DNA from: Acanthococcus lagerstroemiae
Taxonomy: Eukaryota; Arthropoda; Insecta; Hemiptera; Eriococcidae
Assembly: GCA_031841125.1 (NCBI GenBank)
Contig: CM063111.1
Span: forward strand, 55,985,535 to 56,049,534
Length of the DNA stretch: 64,000 bases
Reading direction: 5' to 3'
The notes beneath the pieces were generated by a model, which had not been told where the DNA came from, did no database searches, and saw only the letters and a program-made list of their open reading frames with translations. A program made the position numbers and the translations under genes. Of the stretch, positions 34,920 to 45,700 are shown in pieces (the stretch's first letter is position 1; each line of letters begins with the position of its first letter).

Positions 34920-36120
34920 GAAAGGGTGGTGACGGAAACGTGCCTACTCGAGTTAGCACTTAGCACGTGTATGAGGCCTTGGTCGAAGACTGTTCTTTAC
35001 AGTCTGAACTATCAATGGTTGAAATTTCAGAACGTTAGGCACATTCCACGCTCATACAGAGCGCTATAGAATTGTCGAGCTCACCCTTGGAGACCTTTCT
35101 ATAGGATCTGTGGGATCCATGCTTACAGAAGACCTATTATGAAACTTTTATCACGATACCAATAATCGTTGCAGTGGTAACTTGTACAGTAAACCCTATC
35201 AAGTTACCACTATAACAATTTGTGTATCGTGATAAAAGTTTCATAATACTCGTAGGTCTCCTGACCTTCTTATCAAGAGCTATTTGGGCCGAGCAACCGC
35301 GTACAACGAAACCAGGACAATTAGTGAGCAGTGCGGGTGGTGGGTGGATGCTTTCTTTAAATAGATCGAAATCAATTTGTATGAAAGAAGATAACTTATA
35401 GGAAATGTTACGCTTTATAAATTTTGTTCTCTTAATTTTTCCGCTAAATGGCTTCGTTCTCGACTTTTTTGACTTAACTCAATTAACATTCAAATTAGAG
35501 GATAATTGTCCTGATCCAGTTTTCAATTTTGCCAATTGTAGCGCTCTTAGCGGATGCTCGGCCCGAATTGCCGCCTTTGTCAGCTTTTTACTTTCGTTGC
35601 CACAAAATGTAAGGTTCATATTATTTTGTCAACGAATCGAGAGTGGAAATGTCTTACACGCAGCATATATACCCAGAGCATACAAGAAAAATTTGTTAAG
35701 AGTCCTTGAAAGTAGTATGCAACCATTTGCTTATGAATTTTTTGTTTTCTCAGTTCTATTTTTATTCTCCTCCGACTTATATCTTGAAATGTTTAATAAA
35801 GTACTTACTGCTTGATCATTTTTAATTATATTAATTTTTCCAACTTTATAACGCAGTCTATGGACTTCATTTGGTAGAAAAAAATACCGGCAAAGAAAAC
35901 ATTCTAAGTCCTTTCCACTTTGAACTGATTTTAAAAGTAGAATAGGAGAGCTCTGTAAAGTAAACACAGGATCTTGGAGCTGGAAGATGTATTTTTCAGT
36001 GACAAAATTTTCAGCTAGTAGCTGAGAACATTTCCTGTCAAAACTTGCTTTCAAAACTTGAAATTAGGGTTTTTCAGATCACAGAATTGCGAGTTAGCAC
36101 GTTTCCATCGCCGTCCTTTC
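34920..36120. mobile_element. 1.2-kb inverted-repeat element with 4-bp TSD
   Basis: Ends are GAAAGGGTGGTGACGGAAAC and, inverted, GAAAGGACGGCGATGGAAAC. AATT flanks both sides. It contains a palindrome (35125-35263) and two open frames I do not recognise: 136 residues on + (35405-35815) and 107 on - (35731-36054). Neither shows a known transposase motif by eye. Confidence 0.78.
35125..35263. repeat. Hairpin within the 1.2-kb element
   Basis: AGACCTATTATGAAACTTTT is the near-inverse of AAAAGTTTCATAATACTCGTAGGTCT. Pairing continues through TATCACGATA and GTGGTAACTTG, with about 57-base arms. Confidence 0.82.
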
Positions 36121-36467
36121 AATTTCAATCACAGTTTTTAGGAGCTAAAGTGACTGTTGTTTAAGTGCGTCATGATTTTAAAGAATAGAAGCGTCACGTG
36201 TCACAAGAAAAAGGCCTGCATGTTCACGTACCAGTGAGGCCCTTTTCTTGGACACGTCACGAGTGGGATTTAATGAAATTTTAAATGTCTAGGGAATTAA
36301 TGAGTTCGACAAAACAGCTGTTCTATAATATGTTTCCACGTATGCGCGTTTCTACACTGACGGCTCAATGATAACTGATAATGTGATAACTCATTGTACG
36401 TTTTTGATGTTCCACGTTCTCCAGATTTGTTCTTGTTCGTGCTTTCCTCTCATCTGTAGAATAAAAC

Positions 36468-36585
36468 GTATTATACAATGGTGCCAAAGCGAGCGCTTCT
36501 CTCATGCATTTACTTCACTCGCCTCATGGCTCGTTTTGTAAACTCGCCCTCGAACTTAATTGATCATTTTAGCACTTAATAATAG
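36468..36585. mobile_element. Small TATTATACAA-type MITE, copy 1
   Basis: Starts TATTATACAATGGTGCCAAA and ends TTTTAGCACTTAATAATA. The inverse copy lies at 36866-36990, and a third fragment is at 38740-38800. Confidence 0.7.
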
Positions 36586-36664
36586 TAGATTACGGAACAG
36601 GAGGGGTAACTAAACAATAACGGGTGCGAATGTTATGGAACAAGGCATAGCCGAGTGAAGTGTA

Positions 36665-36758
36665 TATATGAGGAGTTATCTGTCAAAAGGGTGTCTGTTC
36701 AATGTAGGTATTTCTTATGGATGGACGCCCTTTTGACAGATAACTCCTCATATGTGCA
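36665..36758. repeat. Short hairpin (ATGAGGAGTTATCTGTC arms)
   Basis: ATGAGGAGTTATCTGTCAAA near 36669 is the exact inverse of TTTGACAGATAACTCCTCAT near 36732-36751. The loop is about 40 bases. Confidence 0.85.
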
Positions 36759-36865
36759 TGAGTTTGCTTACTTACCAATTCTGTTTTGTAAGTTATTTTA
36801 TTGTATAGATACCTGGTAAGCAATGTAAAATTGTTCTATTCATCCTCTTTTGAAAAGTAATGGTA

Positions 36866-36990
36866 TATTATTATACAAGGTGCTAAAGTGAGCGATTAAG
36901 TTCGAGTGTGCGAGTTTACAAAACGATCCGTGAGGCCGAGTGAAGTAAACGCACGAGAGAATCGCTCACTTTGGCACCATTGTATAATAC
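36866..36990. mobile_element. Small TATTATACAA-type MITE, copy 2 (inverted)
   Basis: Starts TATTATACAAGGTGCTAAAG and ends CTTTGGCACCATTGTATAATA. It is about 125 bp and nearly palindromic at its ends. Confidence 0.72.
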
Positions 36991-36994
36991 AATG

Positions 36995-37552
36995 TTTTTT
37001 AGACTACTTGATCAGAAAGGCAATGTTTACATTTGTGTTTTACGGACGACTAGAAGCGCCTATCATTGATGCATCGAGTGCTAATGAAACCTGCGTGTAA
37101 AGTAAACGTCCCTCAATGTAAAGCGTTTTATATGAAAACATTGCTGGCCAATAATTTTGTAACGGGAATCGAACCCGCGTTCATTGAAACATTTGACTAA
37201 AATGTAGCGATTGTCTGTAACCACTCGGCCATGGAGCAGATGATGAAATCGCGACTTAAGAACGCATTTAAATAATAATCACGACGTGGTACAGCTGTTA
37301 CCGTTCATTGTTAACCGTCATGTTTTTGCTGGCCACTACTTGTGTATGCTGTTTATGCACATGGACAAACTGAAGACAAGACTGTGATACTGTACTCTGT
37401 AGTAATTAACTGAGCAAATTAAATTCTTGAATTAATTACGCATACAAAAATCACCTGTCTATAATTTAAATAAATATATTAATTAATTGAAAAAAAAATA
37501 CAGACCATGTCAGCAAAAAACATTGCCGCTTCTGATCAAGTAGTCTAAAAAA
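36995..37552. mobile_element. 558-bp TIR element containing a tRNA-like segment
   Basis: Ends TTTTTTAGACTACTTGATCA and, inverted, the same 20 bases with the pairing continuing through GAA. Its centre (complement of about 37150-37235) carries A-box-like TGGCCGAGTGG and B-box GGTTCGATTCC. The same left end and centre occur in the copy at 5645-5985, which lacks the right end. Confidence 0.8.
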
Positions 37553-37681
37553 TATCTTCCACAACAAGAGCCACAAGTCAGTTTACATGACTTGGGAATT
37601 GCTCACTCACTACGCTCATTCGCAAACTTTCTCTTGCCATGTAAACACTCACTTATGACTCTTGGTGTGTAATATACTATT

Positions 37682-38725
37682 ATTCTACAGATGAGACCAT
37701 CAAAAGCACGAACAAGAACAAAATTTAATGTGGAACATCAAAAATATAATGAGTTATCCGTCATCAGTGAGCCTTCAGTGTAGAAACGCGCATGTGCGGA
37801 AACATAGGACAGCTGTTTTGTCGAACTTATTATTTCCCTAAACATTTAAAATTTCATTAAATCCCACTTGCAACGTGACCAAGAAAAGGGCCTTGGTGGT
37901 AGATGAACATTCAGACCCGTTTCTTGTGTCACGTCACACTTCTATTCTTTAAAATTGAAACGCACTTAAACAGCCACTTTAGCTCCTAAAACGGTGGTTA
38001 AAATCATACTTTACCATCATCTGTAGAATAATAGTATATTATTTTATTGTATAGATACCTGGTAAGTGCGCTTACGAACATTGTTTTCGTCCATGTAAGT
38101 ATTTCGTTACAGACCCATTTTAGTATTCTTCCAAAACTGGATGGTAATGGATTTTCAGATTATTACCGTCCGGTTTTCATTTTATTACCATCCTGTTTTG
38201 AGCAACAACGCGCAAAATAAAACCGGACGGTAATAATCTGAAAATCCATTACCATCCAGTTTTGGAAGAATACTAAAAAGGGTCTGTAACGAAATACTTA
38301 CATGGACGAAAATAATGTTCGTAAGCGCACTTACCAGGTATCTATACAATAAAATAATATACTGTTATTCTACAGATGATGGTAAAGTATGATTTTAACC
38401 ACCGTTTTTAGGAGCTAAAGTGACTGTTTAAGTGCGTTATGATTTTAAAGAATAGAAGCGTCACGTGTCACAAGAAAAAAGCCTGCATGTTCATGTACCA
38501 GTAAGGCCCTTTTTTTGGACACGTCACAAGTGGGATTAATGAAATTTTAAATGTCTGGGGAATTAATGAGTTCGATAAAACAGCTGTTCTATAATATGTT
38601 TCCGCGCATGCGCGTTTCTACACTGACGGCTCAATGATAACTGATAACGTGATAACTTATCTATGTTTTTGATGTTCCACATTCCAGATTTGTTCTTGCT
38701 CGTGCTTTCCTCTCATCTGTAGAAT
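37682..38725. repeat. 1.04-kb compound inverted repeat (long hairpin)
   Basis: Two CTACAGATGA-family copies (37682-38029 inverted and 38367-38725 direct) flank a near-perfect palindrome (about 38041-38353, arms about 140 bases, with a central loop near GAGCAACAACGCGC). Together the arms pair over about 490 bases each; the outer arms are roughly 88-90% alike by eye. Confidence 0.88.
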
Positions 38726-40070
38726 TTGTAGAATAAAACGTATTACACAACTGTGCCAAAGTGAGCGATTCTCTTGTGTGTTTACTTCTCAGTTCTCACC
38801 TACGGCTATTTCATTATTCTACGTTATTCTACGCGTAAAATAACTTTGTAAATTTACACCAGTTATTCTGCGGAACAACCCTAGTATAATCTCATATAGG
38901 CATTCGTCGAATGCAATTAAGGCCTAATTTAATTATTAAGCTCGTCTGTTGCCACGTGAAATCTGCTGGAAGCAATAATTATTATACCAGAAAAGGTTGT
39001 GTGATTTATTATGCTATTTTAGTAATGTTTAGTCTACCGGGCTGTAGTTATTGTGTACTACTTGCTTTTCAAATAATTTTTTGAACGTCGAAACAGCAAT
39101 TAACAAATTTTTCTAAACATATCGCGAACGGGCTTTTTCTGCGGTTGGATTTCATTTTTTTTTTTTTTCTTCTGCGCACGAGTAATTCATTTCTTTCAGG
39201 TATAAATACCCCCTTAACGTAGCAGCCTGTGTTTTGAACACTTTTCATCAACATGACAATCGGGTGAAGCAGGGTTAAGCACTTTATACAAAATGGCGCG
39301 TAAATGGAGCTACTATATTGAGCAGCTTTTTTGTATTCCTAAGGCGGATCTGTCGCTATGACACTTTCGAAGGCAGTAAAACTGGATTAATTACGTATTT
39401 TATGTTTGATATACACTATTTTTAAAACGGTACATCGAAAATGTGACTCGTGTTTTGAAAGGAAAATTGAACTTCGATGTTTGTGCGAGATATAAAAGAA
39501 AGCTGACTGAAATAACTGCTATCACCAAATGTAGCGACATGATTCGAAGTCAGCAAACTATATTTCTGAGAAAGTAAAACAAAAAATCAATATTTTTTAC
39601 GTTAGAATCGAACACGTCCATTTAACTTAATAGGCTGCCTCGAATGTCGGGGTGACTGTGTATTTTAGTTTTTTTAAATAAATAATTAAATAAATATTCC
39701 TGTCTTTATCTCTTGAACGTTTTGCAAATGTTCTTTATATGTAAATTATCCCAATTTTCTGCGTACTTTTTAGAAAAATATTATTTTTAAATCGAGTTTT
39801 GTGATTTTCTGTTTTACCTTTGTAAGTTCGTACCGACGTAAAATCCATCGATGACTTTTTTTCCCCTTCTTTTTACCCATGTACGAATCCCGTCTAGTAC
39901 GTTGTACATAAATTTCTCTCAATTTTTTTTTAGGGATTGATCGAAGAATGTTTTAAATTATCATCGAAGTTTAATACAATGTATAGAACTTATTTTTCCT
40001 CTTTTTTTTTTTTTTCTAATTATTGAATTATGTGTGTTTCTTTCTTTTTATAAATTAAATAAAGGTTCCA

Positions 40071-40755
40071 TTTCGTAATTGAAAGATACAATCAAAATGG
40101 CATTCCTTTTTCCCGATCAAATATGTTGACCTGTTCCGAGATGATCGCTAATTTTCGTGAAAGAGTCAACGATACAGATTAAAGAACCCATAAATGATTC
40201 TGTCTTTCCATTACCGCGACAATGAAGACGAAGAATCTTTCAATAAGCCTCTACTGAATACCAGAGAGCTCTTATTTCCCTCTGAAGATTTAATTGTTAT
40301 TGTGTAGTTCAGTTGTTGGTTATCATGTTTTTTTTTCTTTTTCTGAATGTTTTAGAATAGAAAATAAATGTTGTTTGTTGTGCTTACAGATAATTATTTT
40401 GTTTCCATCTGGTGTACTCGTCTGCAACATTTTATAGCCTGGCTTGTGGCTCCCTCTTAGATTAGACAACGTGACTGCAGCATTTGTTCCGTATAGACTT
40501 ATCATTGCGAATGAAATTTGTCATCCTCGACTACCATTGTCAAAGGGAAGATAGTTATAATACTCAAGGGTAAGGAAGAGGTGAGATGAAGTCACATCTT
40601 CTCGGGTGCATTTCCTTGCCCCCCTCCCAGACTTGAAACATATGCGATGCCTTTGTGTGGGTTGTGCTGAAAACCCCGACATTTGTGCTGCCACAATTAC
40701 TGAGATATTCGGGAAAAGTATTGGGCACTGTAGAAACGGAAGCACCCTCACTTTA
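40071..40755. other. Intergenic sequence before the satellite array
   Basis: No coding homology was found. Only short open frames and a T-rich run near 40330 are visible. Confidence 0.45.
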
Positions 40756-41691
40756 CCCTGCAAAACATGACGTACCAATTGACGTTTTCAAAATTTCTCA
40801 TTTGCTGGGAGAACTGGAAAACGCGAAAAACTTTTGATTGGAGATAGCTTGAGCAACGAGGTTTGAAATTTTGAATAGAGGAGACAATTTCGAAAACATA
40901 CGGATACCAGCGATAGGCTAAAATTGGTTTAGGGATAGCTAGAGGAAAACGGTTTGAAATTTTGAGAGCGAAATGATCTCCTCTTTCGATAGTGTCAACC
41001 CGTTTCGCTGTAGCTGCCTCCACTCCAAAGATTTTCGCAAATTATTAGTTCGCCCCAGAGAAATTAGCGATTTCGAAAACGACATTTCGCGTATGAGAAA
41101 TACCATATTCAACTCGTTGAAGGCGCCTCCACTTTTTCGGATTTTCCTTTCACGCCTTCGGCACGTCGGATATGCAAGCCAACGTACACCAATTGACGTT
41201 TTCAAATTCGCTATTTTCTCTGGGGCGAACTAATAAAACGCAAAAATCTCCGGACTGAGGATAGCTAGAGGAAAACGGTTTGAAATTTTGAGAGCGAAAT
41301 GATCTCCTCTTCCGAAAATGTCAACCCGCTTCGCTGTAGGGGCCTCCACTCCAAAGATTTTCGCAAATTATTAGTTCGCCCCAGAGAAATTAGCATTTTC
41401 GAAAACGACATTTCGCGTATGAGAAATAGCATATTCAACTCGTTGAAGGCGCCTCCACTTTTTCGGATTTTCCTTTCACGCCTTCGGCACGTCGAATATG
41501 CAAGCCAACATACACCAATTGACGTTTTCAAATTCGCTATTTTCTCTGGGGGGAACTAATAAAACGCAAAAATCTCCGGACTGAGGATAGCTAGAGGAAA
41601 ACGGCTTGAAATTTTGAGAGCGGAATGATCTCCTCTTTCGAAAATGTCAACCCGCTTCGCTGTAGCCCCCTCCACTCCAAAGATTTTCGCA

Positions 41692-41889
41692 AATTATTAG
41701 TTCGCCCCAGAGAAATTAGCAATTTCGAAAACGACATTTCGCGTATGAGAAATAGCATATTCAACTCGTTGAAGGCGCCTCCACTTTTTCGGATTTTCCT
41801 TTCACGCCTTCGGCACGTCGAATATGCAAGCCAACATACACCAATTGACGTTTTCAAATTCGCTATTTTCTCTGGGGCGAACTAATAAA
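41692..41889. repeat. MITE-like inverted-repeat core of the satellite monomer (one example)
   Basis: AATTATTAGTTCGCCCCAGA at 41692 pairs with the inverse TCTGGGGCGAACTAATAA ending at 41889. Pairing continues to GAAAACG, about 40 bases per arm with a few mismatches. The same layout holds in every clean monomer, giving a core of about 198 bp plus about 128 bp of other sequence. Confidence 0.85.
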
Positions 41890-42749
41890 ACGCAAAAATC
41901 TCCGGACTGAGGATAGCTAGAGGAAAACGGCTTGAAATTTTGAGAGCGGAATGATCTCCTCTTTCGAAAATGTCAACCCGCTTCGCTGTAGCCCCCTCCA
42001 CTCCAAAGATTTTCGCAAATTATTAGTTCGCCCCAGAGAAATTAGCAATTTCGAAAACGACATTTCGCGTATGAGAAATAGCATATTCAACTCGTTGAAG
42101 GCGCCTCCACTTTTTCATATATTCCGTTCACGCCTTCGGCACGTCGAATATGCAAGCCAACATACACCAATTGACGTTTTCAAATTCGCTATTTTCTCTG
42201 GGGCGAACTAATAAAACGCAAAAATCTCCGGACTGAGGATAGCTAGAGGAAAACGGCTTGAAATTTTGAGAGCGGAATGATCTCCTCTTTCGAAAATGTC
42301 AACCCGCTTCGCTGTAGCCCCCTCCACTCCAAAGATTTTCGCAAATTATTAGTTCGCCCCAGAGAAATTAGCAATTTCGAAAACGACATTTCGCGTATGA
42401 GAAATAGCATATTCAACTCGTTGAAGGCGCCTCCACTTTTTCGGATTTTCCTTTCACGCCTTCGGCACGTCGAATATGCAAGCCAACATACACCAATTGA
42501 CGTTTTCAAATTCGCTATTTTCTCTGGGGCGAACTAATAAAACGCCAAAATCTCCGACTGGGATAGCTAGAGGAAAACGGCTTGAAATTTTGAGAGCGGA
42601 ATGATCTCCTCTTTCGAAAATGTCAACCCGCTTCGCTGTAGCCCCCTCCACTCCAAAGATTTTCGCAAATTATTAGTTCGCCCCAGAGAAATGAGCCGTC
42701 TCGAAAACGTCATTTGGCGTATGAGAAATAGCATATTTAGCTCGTTGAA

Positions 42750-45700
42750 GGCGCCCCTTGTTCAATATATCCGTTCACCCTTCGGGACGCAATATGCAAT
42801 TCAACAAATATTCGTTTCAAATTCGCTATTTTCTCTGGGGAAAATACAACCAAAAACATTCGATTTTGAAATCGCTAGTAAACGGTGGGGAAATTTGAAC
42901 GAAATATCTCCGACTGAAAGTGTCAAACGCTTGCTTGAGGCGCATCACTCCCGAAAATTCGCAAACCTTAGTTCCCCCATGACTAATAGATTTTGCAAAT
43001 ATTTTCGCCCAGAGAAATTAGCATTTCGAAAACGCTCCGTATGAATACTATTCAACCTTGAACGTCAATTTTTCGGATTTTCCTTTCACGCCTTCGCTAC
43101 GTCGATATTCAGCAACATAACCAAAAATTCAAACGCTATTTTCTAGGGAAAACTAAAAATGACGAAAATCTCCATGGGAATTAAGGAAAACGCTTGAAAT
43201 TTTCACCAAAGATTTTCCATTTCATATCGCAACGAATTCGCTTATCGACTACCAATTGTTGAAATAATATTCGCCCGTGAAGGCCACTTTTGAAACATTT
43301 CCGTTGAGAATAGCATTCAACGTTAAGCCTCCACATACACCAATTGACTTTTCAAATTCCATCTCTGGAGCAACAAAAACCAAAATCTTCAATGCGATTT
43401 TCAGGAACGGCTAAATTTAAGCGAATGATCTCCTGTCGAAGATACAACGCATACGGCTTGCATTCACTCAAGATTCGCAAATTTAGTTCCCCAAAATGCT
43501 CCAATCGCTTTAGCGTCAGAATAAGATTTTGCAATTTAGTCGCCCCAGTAATGACTTCGAATCATTTCGGTCGAGAGAATATAGCCAAGGCCCTCACGTT
43601 TTCAAATTCGCTATTTTCTCTGGGGGGAACTAATAAAACGCAAAAATCTCCGGACTGAGGATAGCTAGAGGAAAACGGCTTGAAATTTTGAGAGCGGAAT
43701 GATCTCCTCTTTCGAAAATGTCAACCCGCTTCGCTGTAGCCCCCTCCACTCCAAAGATTTTCGCAAATTATTAGTTCGCCCAGAGAAATAGCGATTTCGA
43801 AAACGACATTTGCGTATGAGAAATAGCATATTACTCGTTGAAGGCGCCTCCACTTTTTCATATATTCCGTTCACGCCTTCGGCACGTCGAATATGCAAGC
43901 CAACATACACCAATTGACGTTTTCAAATTCGCTATTTTCTCTGGGGCGAACTAATAAAACGCAAAAATCTCCGGACTGAGGATAGCTAGAGGAAAACGGC
44001 TTGAAATTTTGAGAGCGGAATGATCTCCTCTTTCGAAAATGTCAACCCGCTTCGCTGTAGCTGCCTCCACTCCAAAGATTTTCGCAAATTATTAGTTCGC
44101 CCCAGAGAAATAAGCGATTTCGAAAACGACATTTCGCGTATGAGAAATAGCATATTCAACTCGTTGAAGGCGCCTCCACTTTTTCGGATTTTCCTTTCAC
44201 GCCTTCGGCACGTCGAATATGCAAGCCAACATACACCAATTGACGTTTTCAAATTCGCTATTTTCTCTGGGGCGAACTAATAAAACGCAAAAATTCCCGG
44301 ACTGGGATAGCTAGAGGAAAACGGTTTGAAATTTTGAGAGCGGAATGATCTCCTCTTTCGAAAATGTCAACCCGCTCGCTGTATGCCCTCCACTCCAAGA
44401 TTTTCGCAAATTATTAGTTCGCCCCAGAGAAATGAGCATTCGAAAACGACATTTGCGTATGAGAAATAGCATATTACTCGTTGAAGGCGCCTCCACTTTT
44501 TCGATTATTCCTTCACGCCTTCGGCACGTCGAATATGCAAGCCACTACACCAATTGACGTTTTCAAATTCGCTATTTTCTCTGGGGGGAACTAATAAAAC
44601 GCAAAAATCTCCGGACTGGGGATAGCTAGAGGAAAACGGTTTGAAATTTTGAGAGCGAAATGATCTCCTCTTTCGAAAATGTCAACCCGCTTCGCTGTAG
44701 CTGCCTCCACTCCAAAGATTTTCGCAAATTATTAGTTCGCCCAGGAGAATAGCATTCGAAAACCCCATTTGCGTATGAGAAATAGCATATTTATCGTTGA
44801 AGGCGCCTCCACTTTTTCAAATTCCGTTCACGCCTTCGGCACGTCGAATATGCAGCCAACATACACCAATTGACGTTTTCAAATTCGCTATTTTCTGGGG
44901 GAACTAATAAAACGCAAAAATCTCGGACTGAGGATAGCTAGAGGAAAACGGCTTGAAATTTGAGAGCGGAATGAAATCTCTTTCGAAATTTAACGTCGAT
45001 GAGCTCCCTCAAAATTCAAATTATTATCCCCCAGAGAATGAGTTCCAAACGTCATTGCGCAGAGAAATAGCATTAACTTTGAAGGCGCTACTTTTTATTC
45101 GTTACGCCTTCCCACTAAATACAATTCCATTACGTTTCAAATCGCATTTTCTCTGGGGGGCAAATAAAACCAAATATCTCCCTGGGGAACATAAAAGAAA
45201 AGTTCGAATGTATGAGGAATACCCCTTCGAAATGTCACACGATTCTCCCTTCCATCTCCAAGATTTTGAAACTTATAATTTCCGGAAATTATATTTCCAG
45301 AAGCATTTCCTTGAGAAATTCCTTCAACTCGTTGAGGCCATTCACTTTTGGTTTTTCAGTTCCTTCGCACGCGAAAGCAACCAATAACAATACTTTCAAA
45401 TTGCTTTTTAAGGCTAATAAACGCAAAATCGACGATACAGAGGAAAACGGTTGAAATTTTGAGAGGGAATGATCTCCTCTTTCAAAATGTCAACCCGCTT
45501 CGCTGTAGCCCCCACTCAAGATTTCGCAAATTATTATTCGCCCAGAAATTAGCTTCGAAAACGCATTTGGTATGAGAAATAGCATATTAACTCGTTGAAG
45601 GCGCCTCCACTTTTTCGATTTTCCTTTCACGCCTTCGGCACGTCGAATATCAAGCCAACATACACCAATTGACGTTTTCAAATTCGCTTTTCTCTGGGGA

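Larger units (their letters stand above)
34892..36462. mobile_element. CTACAGATGA-family MITE, copy B, split by a 1.2-kb insertion
   Basis: The first 28 bases (ATTCTATAGATGATGGTAAA...) are at 34892-34919, and the rest resumes at 36121 and ends CATCTGTAGAAT. The interruption is the GAAAGG element at 34920-36120. Confidence 0.82.
33110..38883. mobile_element. 5.8-kb hAT-like element carrying a nest of other elements, perfect 8-bp TSD
   Basis: The left end CAGGGTTGTTCC and the inverse of the right end, TAGGGTTGTTCC, are hAT-like. GTATAATC flanks both ends exactly (33102-33109 and 38884-38891). Just inside each end, ACGTAGAATAA-type motifs repeat (33172-33235 and, inverted, 38815-38840), like hAT subterminal binding sites. 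No hAT transposase is visible. The interior consists of later insertions listed separately. Confidence 0.85.
32695..40070 (+). promoter_or_regulatory. Probable 3' UTR of the corepressor gene, split by the 5.8-kb nest
   Basis: After the stop, non-repetitive AT-rich sequence runs 32695-33101 and continues after the nest at 38892. AATAAA-type signals occur in the AAATAAATAATTAAATAAAT stretch near 39675 and in AAATTAAATAAAGG near 40055. Without the insertion the UTR would be about 1.2-1.6 kb. Transcription of this region is inferred, not shown. Confidence 0.4.

Noticed and set aside
35405..35815. 136-codon frame as a host gene
   Set aside because: It lies within a TIR element, lacks recognisable domains and shows no splice structure. 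It is kept only as an unexplained frame within that element.
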